From Helichrysum umbraculigerum (taxonomy: Eukaryota > Streptophyta > Magnoliopsida > Asterales > Asteraceae), in assembly GCA_949592205.1 (NCBI GenBank), contig CATIUR010000001.1, positions 242,098,250 to 242,162,249 of the forward strand: DNA of 64,000 nucleotides, in the 5' to 3' direction. A program made the position numbers and the translations under genes. Every line of letters starts with the position of its first letter. Position 1 is the stretch's first letter. The notes under the pieces are model-generated. The model was not told the DNA's origin. It worked only from the letters and a program-made list of their open reading frames with translations, and did no database searches. This document shows, in pieces, positions 39,082-49,540 of this stretch.

Positions 39082-40917
39082 TGTAACATCCTCGAATCTG
39101 GCCTAGTAGGAATACGGTATTTTCCTTACTTTAATTGTATTTACTTGGTATTTAGAAATAATTGGTATTTATTTGGACGAGTGAAATAAATAGGTCAAAT
39201 GGTCAAAAGACTTATTGTGATAACTAAATTATTAATTGTTTTAAATTAATTTAGTTGATGGTATAATAAAACTTATTTCTCGCAATTGACTTTTAGGTTC
39301 CAGACTATAGATTTAGAATGGGTATGGTATTGATACCACCTAATACTGAGTAAATTGCATATGTCGACTTTATTTCCTACACTTACAGTAAACTACATGC
39401 AAAAACCAACATCACCTTCACTCTCACTTAGAACTCAAAAGAAATCAAACAAACTAGAAATTGGAGCTGTGATTTAGTCTTCTGATCTTGCCATCATCTT
39501 CTCCAGCTGATCCTCATCTCCTTTGTAAGCTAACCATGCCTTAATTATGTGTTCTTGATTAATTTGGTTAAATTAGGTTTGAAATTGGATGCATGTGTTG
39601 AATGTGTGATTAGATAATCTTGATTGATGTTGCAATATGTTTAGTGATGATACTTGATGTTTATTACTGAATGAATTCGTGTGTTGTTGCTAAAATTTGT
39701 GAAATTTGTGTTTTGGGATCGGGCTGTGATGAATAGGTGCAGGTCGCCTGCAAACAAGCCTTACCCGGCGGGTAACTGGGTAAATTGGGCAAAACTGGTT
39801 AAGCCGTGTTACACGGCTGGTAACGTGTTACATGGCCGGTAACTTGACCGGGTAACTTAAGCTTGCTTCTGATCAAAATTGGTGCCGGATGAGGTCTTTT
39901 TACCCGGCGGGTAAGATGGTTACCAGGCGGGTAACCCGGTTAGCCCAGTGATGACTTCCAGCTTTTATTACTTGTATAAATGATTGATTTCTGAATTGTA
40001 TTAGTTGTTGATTACTTGTTTGTTGATAAGTAATACTAAGATAATGATAAACATTCCGAAATAAGTTACTAATTTGTAACTCTCTTGTGTTCTCAGATAA
40101 AGAGAAGACTCAGTAACATTAGATCTCTGAGCAAGGACGGTGATTGTCAAGTGTGAGTGGATCTTGGACTCTCAGTCTAAGTTAGTTGTAACAACATGGT
40201 TACAATGGGTAATTTGGTTTATTGCAATGACTGCTTTAATATTATATTGCCATGATGGTTATCCTTTGAACGATTTATTGGTGTCCATTATGCTATGATA
40301 GTTTGGATTATTTGATTTGGTGAAGGTCAACTAATGTGTTGGGTTTGAGTACTATTACTTTGGACAACGTAATTGATTTGTACATGTGTTGGGCACTGAA
40401 ATTACGTTGTATGTAGTATTAGTACCAAACTATCGGTTTAACCACTGTTTGGCCTTCAGTTTGGTTATAAGTGTTACTTGGGGAACCACCGCGGTATGAA
40501 GGTACCTCAAGGACCACCGATCCTTCTAGGTTACTTGTGATGTGCTTGCTGTAGTTATTTGTTATGCTAAGTTAGATTGTGGGTTTTGGATTTATTCACT
40601 TAGCTTTGTGCTAATCCCTCCCCCCAACTTCTTGCAGGTTTAGCTTATGATTGTGGGTGACTAGAAGTTTGGGTTGAAGGAATGTTTGGCACCGCTCTCT
40701 GATTTTGTATTTGATATGTTTTGGGTCAAAACAATTATGTCATAAATTTTAATATAACACCTATATATGTGTTAATACTTAATGATGACTTGGCATTAAA
40801 TATTGTATGTGATTGGGTTGCACATTTTGAAATGTAATCTACGCAATCTTTGTCGTATTGCCTTTAATTACGCTTCCGTATAAAAAAAAATGTCTTGGTA
40901 TTTTGAAGGGTGTTATA
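39082..40917 (+). repeat. 3' LTR of gypsy element 32710-40917
   Basis: 1,836 bp, collinear with 32710-34557. The largest length difference falls in the GC-rich motif block. Confidence 0.93.
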
Positions 40918-41376
40918 TAATTGCTTTAATTGTTTTATAGTTTTTATTTAAATTCTTCTTCAAAACTTGTTTGCACGGAACTAAAACGCTCCCCTGATTT
41001 GTAATTTACTTTTATTTAGTTTAATTAACAATTTTATTTTACATCGTTCCTTGTGGTTCGACACTTGGACTTACAAAACTATATTATTATTCGATCGAGT
41101 AATTATTGCATGTATTGTGTGATAGTATTATTTTAATATTTTTAATTAAATAAATAAAACTTTTTAAACGTTACTTAGGACACATCAGAGTAAAAACTAA
41201 ATAAACACATAAATATCCACATACATTCACACGTATGCTAGAAAATGATTGTTCGAGTCATGTAAACTTATAATTGGTAGTACGGTTAACGAATCAAGTT
41301 TATAACTATATAATTGAGTTGTGAGACATCTTAAAGAGTATTTTTCAAAAAATAAAAATAAAATTGGAGCGTTTCA

Positions 41377-42993
41377 ATTATATATATCATTAATTATGAT
41401 ATATATTTACATTCTAAATATGAAATGTTAGTATTTAATTAGTAGTTTGAATTTATTTTCGGAATGCTACCATATTTATAACTAATTAATTACAAGTTCT
41501 TGACAAATAAAAAAAAAGAGTAATACTAAACAAGCTTACTTACGTATGCCTAAAACTGGACTCAATTTTCTGATTGATTAAATTTTTTCTCTCTCTTAAT
41601 CTCACTCAATCTATCTTTCACCTCCACCAATCAAAGTTTTAGACCTACTAGTTTAGTTCTACCAATCATTTTCCTAAAAAAAAAAATCTAATTTAAAGGG
41701 TAGGGGAGGGGGAACATTTCCCACACGCCCCCTACATTAATTTCCATTCTGCGTTTCCAATATAAGTATATAATTTCGGATACTTTTTTGGTTTTTAAAC
41801 GTCGTTTTGATTGAGTCGCATGGTTAAGAAGGTTGGGATGAACATGAATCACAAGTCCAATATTCTACCCAATCTACATTTACATCACAATATCGATCTA
41901 CAAAAACTCCATTGAATGGAGAAACTTTTTGACAAAAACGTCACTCTTAACCCCAAGTGATCCAAAGTAATGTGTGGATCGACCCTGTCCATATATAAAC
42001 TCATAAACCACCACAACAATATTACTAATGAACAAAAATATTACTAGTAGTTAACTGTTATTGGTGATCACATGAAGTTAATGCCATCCAAAAACAAGCC
42101 CCAAACAAGTAGCGACCGAATTTGGTGGTCAATGATTTTTTATTTGGAATAGTTCCAATAGCAACGGGTATTATAATTATCTAGGGTGAGTGGTGTGCAC
42201 CAAAACCAGTAAAGATTCTGATGTTTGTATTTGTTAATTTGGGAGTAGTTGACAACTTTAATCAGTACTACGTATTAGGTGACGCGTTCAAATGATCGTC
42301 TTGATTATTAGGTTAAGTATGAGTTAAAATTTCGAACTTTTACTACTGCATACTGAATTCTCATCTCTGCATAGCGAAAACGTACTCTAGCAAAATTTGC
42401 TTCTGTAACATTTTTATTATCCATGCCCATTAAATGAATAATGAGCCATATAGGTTCTAACCGTAACGGTGTTAAAATAAATCGTTTTTTTGTTATGTTT
42501 AGAAACATTAACTTCAATTCATTTTCATTTATCAACATTTATATAACATGTGAACTTAACTTTAAACTTTACGAAATTTGAAATCAAGGGAATAAGTTGT
42601 TCCTAGTTTCTTTGATTAATCATATCGTTTATATGTAAAGAGTACCTAAGCAGGTGAATAGACGACAATTCGAAATATATAGAATAATATAACAGATAGA
42701 AATCTATTGGAAGAGACGTACAAATTAAGGCTGCATACAGTAGTATGACGTACGGGTATAGTAGCACACTACATATATATACACCCTGCTAATTCTAAAT
42801 GTACATCACGTACAATAAAACCTAGCTAGATAGATAGGGTGCATGGTTGAGTTTCATGCAAAAAACGTACCACATTAACGCGCTAACTAAAATCACCAAA
42901 AGAAAAAAAAAATTGAAAATCTCATCATATCATCATATATATATTATATAAAAATAAAACTATCTATATGCTATTTTTTAAAATGGTAGGTAG
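41377..42993. other. Intergenic, no gene seen
   Basis: AT-rich DNA with short non-protein-like ORFs. It contains microsatellite-like ATATAT runs near 42930. This is the 3' flank of the small gene at 42994-43494. Confidence 0.5.
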
Positions 42994-43494
42994 CTAGAGA
43001 TGAAGAGTAGTATCAACATCAGGAATAACATGAGTTTCATTAAGAGTAGTTTTGATTATGGACGGAGGAGCAGCCAAGGGAACGACATCGGTGAGCCAAG
43101 ATGGGAGTTGCTTGGTAAAGTTTTGAGTACTAGTGTCTTGGATGTTGATGCCCCAATAAGAAGTAGTATCATATTTTTTGTTATGTGAAGTTGGCCAAAG
43201 GGAGAGGGAAAGGGAGAGTAATTGAGAATCCAATAGCGGTTGATCGATAATATGATTATATGTTGGGAAGACGATTTCGGAATGGAAAAACAAGTTATTG
43301 GAAGTAGGGTTGGATGTTGTTATGAAGAGGTGATGATCATTATAGTTATTGGAAGTAGGCTTGGATGTTGTTGATGATGTTATTAGCTTCAAAAGCTCTC
43401 TTTCTTCTCTCATCTCTTTCACCTTCTCCAATTGTCTAAATCTCTCTTGCAACATTGCAATGGAGGAACAAACATCACTCTTTTCCATAACCAT
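42994..43494 (-). CDS. Small plant protein of unknown function, 166 aa
   Basis: A single-exon ORF starts at ATG 43492-43494; a second ATG two codons later (43486-43488) is as likely and gives MEKSDVCSS. Residues about 8-40 (SSIAMLQERFRQLEKVKEMR and following EERELLKL) form an amphipathic, charged helix likely to coil. The rest is rich in Thr, Ser, Asn and Pro, with LSLSLWPTS and a C-terminal hydrophobic-acidic tail. The N-terminal helix resembles short uncharacterised plant proteins; I know of no assigned function. No signal peptide or membrane span is seen. A TATA box lies upstream at a normal distance, which supports a real gene. Confidence 0.7.
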   Translation of the reverse strand: MVMEKSDVCSSIAMLQERFRQLEKVKEMREERELLKLITSSTTSKPTSNNYNDHHLFITTSNPTSNNLFFHSEIVFPTYNHIIDQPLLDSQLLSLSLSLWPTSHNKKYDTTSYWGINIQDTSTQNFTKQLPSWLTDVVPLAAPPSIIKTTLNETHVIPDVDTTLHL

Positions 43495-43651
43495 ATATTC
43501 TATTATGTTCTATTCTATCTTTAAAATTTCACTACAAGCTAAGTACTATCTAGAGATAGATAATAATTATAATGGGAGGGAACCGAGTAACTATGTGTAT
43601 GGGGGAGGAAGCTTAATAAAGTGGAGATTAACAAAGCACTTCAAGTGCTTG

Positions 43652-43661
43652 CCTTTATATA
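43652..43661 (-). promoter_or_regulatory. Probable TATA box of the gene at 42994-43494
   Basis: TATATAAAGG on the minus strand, about 160 bases upstream of the ATG. Confidence 0.5.
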
Positions 43662-44380
43662 GAGTACGTGGGAGACTAAATTGCTTACTTTGAATTTATA
43701 ATATTTTATTTTATTTATCTAGTTTGAATTTAATAAATAAGACAAGTTATCTATCATGCTACTAATAATTATCCTTTGGTCATAAAATTAAAGACAGGGT
43801 AATAATACATACACCACCATTTGATATTTTAATTGTTTTGTATATGTGGTTTAATTGTGTTGAACATGTGTAAAATAGTATCGTACGATAAATTTTTGAT
43901 GGTACCCTAAAAAATATAGCGACTTTAAATCTATAATCATCCACCGGTCATTTTTACTTTTAATTTTTACTAATGTAATATTCATGTTATTAGAAGAATA
44001 AGCACATACAAGGATTTGTTATTAGTATATAAAAAATGATCATAAGGGTATGCTAGCTAGTGTTTAGAAGCATAGTAATTGGTATGCAATCAATTCAATT
44101 AGCAAGATTAACCCTTTACATTTTCAATAGTCGAGCTAGCTACTTGTCCTTCAAAAACAAAATATTACGCCACCTTATTTATGATTCTATGTTATAGGAT
44201 ATATTTTAGTGCGATGTATTATGTATATGTTTGGAAATTCGAATAGTTGAATTGTTATTTTGTGTACTTTGAAACTTGATACGAGTACATGTTTACGTAG
44301 AAGTATTTGTTTCACTTTATATAAATGAATCATTTTCTTACCCAAAAAAATATATAATAATTATTTAAGGGACTTGGGAG

Positions 44381-44550
44381 TAGTAGCGGATCTACGGTTT
44401 TATAGGTGACTCATAGCATCGGTATCTCAATTTTTTTTTAACCTGTAGCAGAAACAACAAAGAATGCAAATTTTTATAAGAACTTTATACCTTTTATAAC
44501 GAATTAACCCATAGTGACGATTAATCATATCTTCAACGTGGCTCCGTCTA
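44381..44550. mobile_element. hAT-like MITE
   Basis: Imperfect inverted ends TAGTAGCGGATCTACGG and CGTGGCTCCGTCTA are flanked by 8-bp CTTGGGAG (44373-44380) and CTTGGAGG (44551-44558), a near-match TSD of hAT length. A relative lies at 57897-58060, with the shared interior GAATTAACCC.TAG. Confidence 0.6.
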
Positions 44551-44558
44551 CTTGGAGG

Positions 44559-45537
44559 CTAGCCTTAGTTTCTACTCTTGACATTATTTTATTTTGTCTT
44601 GGAATGAATTTATTCTTACTTTACTACTAATAATCGTATTACACAGATATAAAGCTACTAGGCATGCAGATTCTTATATGTAATTGATTACATTTGTTCA
44701 TAGATTTGAAACTTAAATGGTATAATAATATATACTTGACATTAAGTTTAAATATGATTGATGCATGTTATCATATCAAGTGAAATTCCACTAGAGAATG
44801 ATTGAGTAAAAGAATGTGAATTGGCAGGTAAGTCAGAAGAATCCAAGCATAAAACAACACAGAGGCCAATCTACAACAAGTACTAATGTGAAAAACTGAA
44901 GGCTAAATTGAGAAAAAAGGTTTCCCATAAACTCCAAAACAAGAGTTTAGAAGGTAGTGAAATGGAAGTATGTGTTTGGAAGAATATATAATAGGCAGGG
45001 GGCATGTCCCCTCCCCACATAAAAACCCAACTCCAAAAAAGATAAAAAAGCTTAAAGCTTTAAAGCAAGCACTCCATTAGCTTAAGAATGGCGCCCTCTT
45101 TTCATGGACTTTTCTTCACCTTTTTTTTTTCAAATCTTTTTGATATAAATTTGCTACTTTAGAAAGGCTTTTTAATCATCATTTCGTTCCTTTTAAAGTT
45201 TTGTTACAACAACTTAGAAAATCATCAAGTTAGAAATTGAAATATCATCATATATGCTCTACGTTACATATACTATCTTGACCACTATATGTATCATGTA
45301 CATTAGTGAGCTAGAATAATATATACGAGTGGGCAAAAAAAAATCTTATCATTTCTATATATCATTTTAAGGGGCAAAATTAGTAAAATGTCAATAGTAA
45401 CTTGTAAATTAATCTTTAACGTAATTTTATAATCGCTGATACGAAATTTGCACCATCTTTCTCTTGTAGATCCGCCTCCGACCATGTTTTAGTTATAACT
45501 ATAGATTAATATTAATTAATATCAATTACTCGACTCT
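44559..45537. other. Intergenic, one weak promoter-like stretch
   Basis: No solid gene. A TATATAATAGG at about 44984 is followed by GC-rich AGGGGGCATGTCCCCT (a palindrome) and an ATG at 45089 opening a very short hydrophobic ORF (MAPSFHGLFFTFFF). A tiny gene cannot be excluded, but nothing supports it. Confidence 0.35.
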
Positions 45538-46053
45538 ATAGCATAGTTGTTAAACTCTTATGATTCACGAGTCGACTTTTATGAGTCTGCTCAGAAATTC
45601 AAAAAACGAGGCGACTCGGATCCCGACTCATAAATGACTTTGACTCTTACAAGTCGTTTATTGACTCTTACAAGTCGTTTATTGACTCTTCCAAATCGTG
45701 TTTGACTCTTCCGAGTCTTGGGCGACTCTTACAAGTCAGAATTCGGACACACTTTTAATGTAATGTAATAAAAAACATACAATGACAAAATAAGATAAGA
45801 AATGACTAATAATCAATTTTAAATTAAGCATTTGTGTTAATTAATGGCTTTCATCATGTTTTACTTCAATTAAGAATAAAAATCTAAACAATAACATACA
45901 TATACATATAAATATATATATTTATTGTAAAATTATGACTCTTACGAGTCGAGTCGAGTCATGAGTTACGAGTTAAAAATCCACAATCCGAATCACGAGT
46001 TTAGTCACGAAATCCGAATCACGAGTTTAGTCACGAGTTAACAACTATGCTAT
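45538..46053. mobile_element. Terminal-inverted-repeat element with GACTC array
   Basis: The ends ATAGCATAGTTGTTAA(A)CTC and GAGTTAACAACTATGCTAT are almost perfect inverted repeats (about 19 bp). Inside are repeated GACTCTTACAAGTC units (45650-45745, about 21-23 bp apart) and a roughly 26-bp direct duplication (ATCCGAATCACGAGTTTAGT, then CACGA) near 45990-46035. 516 bp with no ORF. No convincing TSD was found, so the superfamily is open. Confidence 0.7.
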
Positions 46054-46149
46054 GTACTAGTAATATATATAACCTCTTACTTTCTAATTGGTTTCATGGC
46101 TACAAGTCCCTGTCCGGTTCTTGTTATATTTAATTTCAATGTAACATAC

Positions 46150-48432
46150 TGTAACAACCGGCAAATTAGGACTAGAATTAGTGCCTAATTCTTTGTAAAT
46201 ACATGTAATTAGTTCTGAGTTAGGCTAATTTATGTATCGGACTATATATATTGGTGAATATATACAACTTTGCGATTTGGCAAAAATCGTACGCGACTTA
46301 AATAGAATGAAATTCTATTCGATTAACACGGACGTTGGTGAACAAATGTTTATAAACTAAAATAACGCAACTATGACCAAAATACTATTTTATAATAACG
46401 GATAGTTATCTTGTATCACTCGATTAAACTTACACGATTTAAAAACAAAAGTATACAAACGTATTTAAATTAAATTATGTTCCAAACAATTAAAGATTTA
46501 AAGGAAAAATTATAAGTAAGTTAATTAATAACTTTCGTATTTTTAAAAGAATAATTAATGTCGAAAAATAAAGATTTAACGCTTAAAAGACGGAGAAAAC
46601 GAACACCGCACGGAGCGCGAGGGCACGAGCTGAAAATGGGAGGTTAAAACCTCCCACCTTCTTTCCTTTTCTCCATTTTCCATCTATCAACTCTCTCTCT
46701 CCTCTCATCTTTTCTTTCAACTAACAAACCACCTTCATCACAAAAATCATCAAATTAACACCATCAAACCTCGCCGAAACATACCACTCGTTTGGAGAAA
46801 AGTGACCACAACTACACGATCTACATTCCTATCTTTTCGGATTTTCAATCCGACAATTTGTAAGTTTCCGACAAATCCCGACATCTCTCGTTTTTGATCA
46901 TTTTTACTAGATTATGGTTTAAATAGGCTTAATATGTTCATATAAGGGTTGGGTAAAAGATTTGGACCCAACGGAAACCCGGAAACTCGTTTTCGACCAA
47001 AATTCCGGCCATCAGACCGCTACGTCGCACCTGGCCAGGGGCCACTGCGACGTCGCGACCTACGTCGCACAAAAACCTCAACGTCGCACTAGCGACGCAG
47101 CCTATTACGTCGCATTAACTTGCGGACGTCGCACATAGCGACGTAGACTTTAACGTCGCAAACCGAACCAACGTCGCATTAGCGACGTCGCCCCCTACGT
47201 CGCATTGATTTGCGAAGGTCGCATCATGCGACGTACCTGCCTACGTCGCACAAACCAGAACTTTGAAAACTCACATTTTCACTAAGTGTCGAACTTTTAC
47301 AACCTCAAATCCTTATACGATACGACCTAACAAACATAATAAAACATACTTTCCTATTACAATTACTTTAAATTGCGTTATAAATGACAAACTTTAATTA
47401 TAACAAATCACCAACGGGCCGTATACTTTGATACGAACGCGAACAAACCAACATTTAAACACAACGGGTTGTATGAACAACTAGCCTAGATGGTCTTGCG
47501 AGACATCTACTTACTTAACCTTACGTGTTTAGGCACTAGAAGGTTACGGGTTCGGAGAACCTACTTGATTTACTACTACTTGCTATTTACCACTGCTCGA
47601 CTCAGGTGAGTCTTACAGCCCCACTTTTACTGTTTTATACTCTGGGGTGAGATACTTAGCAACTGTTTTACGCATGAACACAATGTACTGAACTGAAAAC
47701 ATTACTGAATTACAAACAAACGCATGAGTTACTTTTATCCACTGAAAGCCTCCTAATCGTAAGTTGTTAGTTATGGACTTAAGCGCGATTACTAATAGAT
47801 GGATCCATTTGGGACTGACAATCCCTGTCTGGGGTGGTAGCGCCACCACGTACTGATTTACACGTAGAAACAGACATATTAGTATTTGTTACATATGAGT
47901 GTGCGGATAGCACTCACGGGGGTACGTGATATATTCACACTACACGGTTAAGCTTCAACTTATGAGCTCATGGCACTGTACTGATTAACTGATTTACTTA
48001 CTTTGCTTGATAGCAATACGGGTACATACTTGTGGTTCATAACACCTACTTATTACTAAACCTGTGAGATTCACCAACCTTTTTGGTTGACACTTTTTAG
48101 CTTTGTATCTCAGGTACACTTACGGAGTAGGATTACTCCAGGATTACTAGCTAGAGTCGCATGATTTACAAACTGCATTTAACGGAGATTCTTTGGCATT
48201 ATCTTTCGTAACTATGGTGATGTAATAGAATCTCCCGCTATACGCGTGGGCTCTAGGGAATTACATTTTGTATACGAAAACCTACGGTTTTCAAACGATT
48301 ATTAATTATGAAATGTAACTATTTTACAAACGTCTCATTTAGAGGTCGTTTACTATTAATCTTGTGCTTTGGATATTGATTAGTAACACCCAATGTATGC
48401 TTCCGCAAATCATTAAATTTGGGGGTGTTACA
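46150..48432 (+). repeat. 5' LTR of gypsy element 46150-56302
   Basis: 2,283 bp, TGTAACAACC to GTGTTACA. A CT-rich leader-like zone lies at 46660-46740. An intron-like donor (TTTGTAAGT, GT at 46860) and acceptor (CTCAG/GT, AG at 48112-48113) are present. A small minus-strand ORF occurs in both LTRs and is not considered real. Confidence 0.95.
47024..47252 (+). repeat. Block of TACGTCGCA / TGCGACGTA units (5' LTR)
   Basis: A dozen or so ACGTCGCA or GCGACGT units in both orientations, with GACGTC as the centre of the dyad. The 3' LTR copy (about 54858-55127) has 36 extra bases made of the same units. Confidence 0.9.
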
Positions 48433-48435
48433 GAT

Positions 48436-48448
48436 TGGTATCAGAGCC
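48436..48448 (+). other. Primer-binding site (tRNA-iMet type)
   Basis: TGGTATCAGAGCC, an exact match, 3 bases after the 5' LTR. Confidence 0.95.
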
Positions 48449-48760
48449 TAAGGTTATAGTGAACTAGGTTGCATTTAGTGGGCCTAGACTATGACCGTTA
48501 GGCAGTATTCCCTTACTAGGCATGATTGGTTCAGGAATTACATCATACGACTTTAATTTAACATAGCTTGATCAACTATGTACAATTAAGGAAAGGTGAT
48601 GTAAGGTCTGAAATGGTTATGTTGAGCCGGAATACATTAGTTGACTCTGATCTCGAGAGAACCGAGACTTAAACATGTGTATGCTAGACACTCAATAGGC
48701 TATATTATATAGGAACTATATGAATATAGGCCTCAATCTTACTAACGCTTTGTCTCAGAA

Positions 48761-49246
48761 ATGGCAAATACCCCATCCAATTCATCTCGTTCTCAATCCG
48801 GGTCGCAGAACCCAAGGGTAGCAAGGAGGAACAACAGGTTGCCTCGAGCTGGCCCGTACTCTACCCACTTCACCTTACCGACCTTAGCAGCTAGGGTGAA
48901 CCAACACGAGCAACGACTTCGCACCATGGATGTCGTGTTGCAGGAAACAAACGAAAACTGGAGACTTACATCACTGGAGCGCATCGAACAAGTCTCTGAG
49001 GATCACGAAACCACCGTTAATAATGTGGACGTTCTTTTCAACAAAGTGGTGGAGATAAGCGTGGAAACCGCTCTTTTGAAACACAGACTTGATGAGTGTG
49101 AACAACGCTCACGGGAAACGGAAGAATCTAACCGCGGATTGGTACAGCGACTAGCATTAGCTGAAGACAATGCTCGACAAGCCAGCAGACTTGCTAATAC
49201 TGTGGATCGTCTCATCGAAATGATGGAACAGATTAACCTACGTTAA
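48761..49246 (+). CDS. Extra coiled-coil ORF upstream of gag, 161 aa
   Basis: It starts at ATG 48761, is complete, and lies between the primer-binding site and gag, with a 294-base gap to gag-pol. Residues 1-35 are Ser, Asn and Arg rich (basic). From about residue 45 to the end, heptad-like Leu/Val spacing with many Glu, Arg and Gln predicts a long coiled coil. There are no cysteines arranged as a zinc finger and no enzyme motif. Most chromoviruses have a single gag-pol ORF, so this is an addition, and its intact state in a young element suggests it was under use. It could be a capsid-assembly or RNA-binding partner; that is inference. It may be reached by scanning or by splicing of the leader. 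Confidence 0.75.
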   Translation: MANTPSNSSRSQSGSQNPRVARRNNRLPRAGPYSTHFTLPTLAARVNQHEQRLRTMDVVLQETNENWRLTSLERIEQVSEDHETTVNNVDVLFNKVVEISVETALLKHRLDECEQRSRETEESNRGLVQRLALAEDNARQASRLANTVDRLIEMMEQINLR

Positions 49247-49540
49247 GACTAGCATAGTCTTCATTTTGTAAACTATCCTGTAATCTAGTAACTATCTAAG
49301 CGCTACTCTATGTTTCAGTCGGATGTAATAATTCCCGACACCTTTTGTAATACATCCGCAGGATGTAACCTTTGAACTCGTATCATCTATCAAATATTCC
49401 TTGCTGTTTCGACTCATATTAATTGCCGTAATCCTTTTCATATTGATGTTATGTATTACCAACTTTATACATGTACATCTGAAATAAATGCAATTTTCTT
49501 ACAAAATCTCATGTATCTTCATTTCTTTTATTGAAGAATC

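Larger units (their letters stand above)
34731..39086 (+). pseudogene. Gypsy gag-pol, five visible lesions
   Basis: The gag ATG is at 34731. The N-terminus is acidic with a short coiled-coil stretch. The frame changes near 35040. Gag continues in the second frame, with a CX2CX4HX4C knuckle after 35921 (CWNCRKEGH) and an upstream one broken by TAG at 35879. Protease has DSGA (about 36150). RT has FIDDIL at 37151 and is followed by TAG at 37430. RNase H has YCDASSAGLG. A 52-bp tandem duplication shifts the frame before integrase, which keeps the HHCC finger and the DRDSRF and QTDGQSERT core motifs. After RQKQYA near 39008 the sequence jumps to unrelated text, so the C-terminal GPY/F and chromodomain region is missing. 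Confidence 0.92.
32710..40917 (+). mobile_element. Ty3/gypsy chromovirus-type element, TSD TAATT (inner layer)
   Basis: The 8,208-bp element is flanked by TAATT at 32705-32709 and 40918-40922. LTRs begin TGTAACATCC and end GGGTGTTATA. Gag-pol is in gypsy order (protease, RT, RNase H, integrase). It is defective: a gag frameshift near 35040, in-frame TAG at 35879 and 37430, a 52-bp frameshifting duplication at 38055-38158, and loss of the integrase C-terminus. LTR identity is about 98% by eye. Confidence 0.95.
31483..41187 (+). repeat. Tat/Athila-like solo LTR (middle layer)
   Basis: The two halves, 31483-32709 and 40918-41187, join to about 1,490 bp, starting TGATAGCATC and ending CACATCA. 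The start matches 63844-64000 in order. The right half has the GTTCCTTGTGGTTCGACACT text typical of Tat/Athila LTR 3' parts. Flanks GGATA and GAGTA are only a weak TSD match. It carries CCAACCGCCGGTTGG palindromes at 31722-31736 and 31821-31837. Confidence 0.68.
31346..41376 (+). repeat. Relic LTR (outer layer of nest), TSD ATTAT
   Basis: The left part 31346-31482 starts TGTAACACCC and closely follows 9535-9675. The right part 41188-41376 ends GAGCGTTTCA, like the end of the solo LTR at 12471. TSDs ATTAT match at 31341-31345 and 41377-41381. Without the nested insert it is only about 325 bp, against 2,937 bp for its relative, so a large internal deletion (or a short variant) is implied. Confidence 0.8.

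Noticed and set aside
42308..42538. 76-aa minus-strand ORF
   Set aside because: No recognisable motif, no codon or promoter support; treated as chance.
45015..45040. AGGGGGCATGTCCCCT as a possible microRNA or operator
   Set aside because: The palindrome is short, has no extended hairpin arms, and matches no microRNA I recognise.
47024..47252. Array of ACGTCGCA repeats looking like a CRISPR array
   Set aside because: Units are short, in both orientations, with irregular spacers, and lie inside a plant LTR; CRISPR is prokaryotic.
47613..47849. Minus-strand 78-aa ORF, repeated identically at 55486-55722
   Set aside because: It lies in both LTRs of one young element, so the identity reflects LTR duplication, not coding constraint.
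48433..48448. TGGTATCAGAGCC stretches as tRNA genes
   Set aside because: They are 13-base primer-binding sites complementary to tRNA-iMet and lack tRNA arms.
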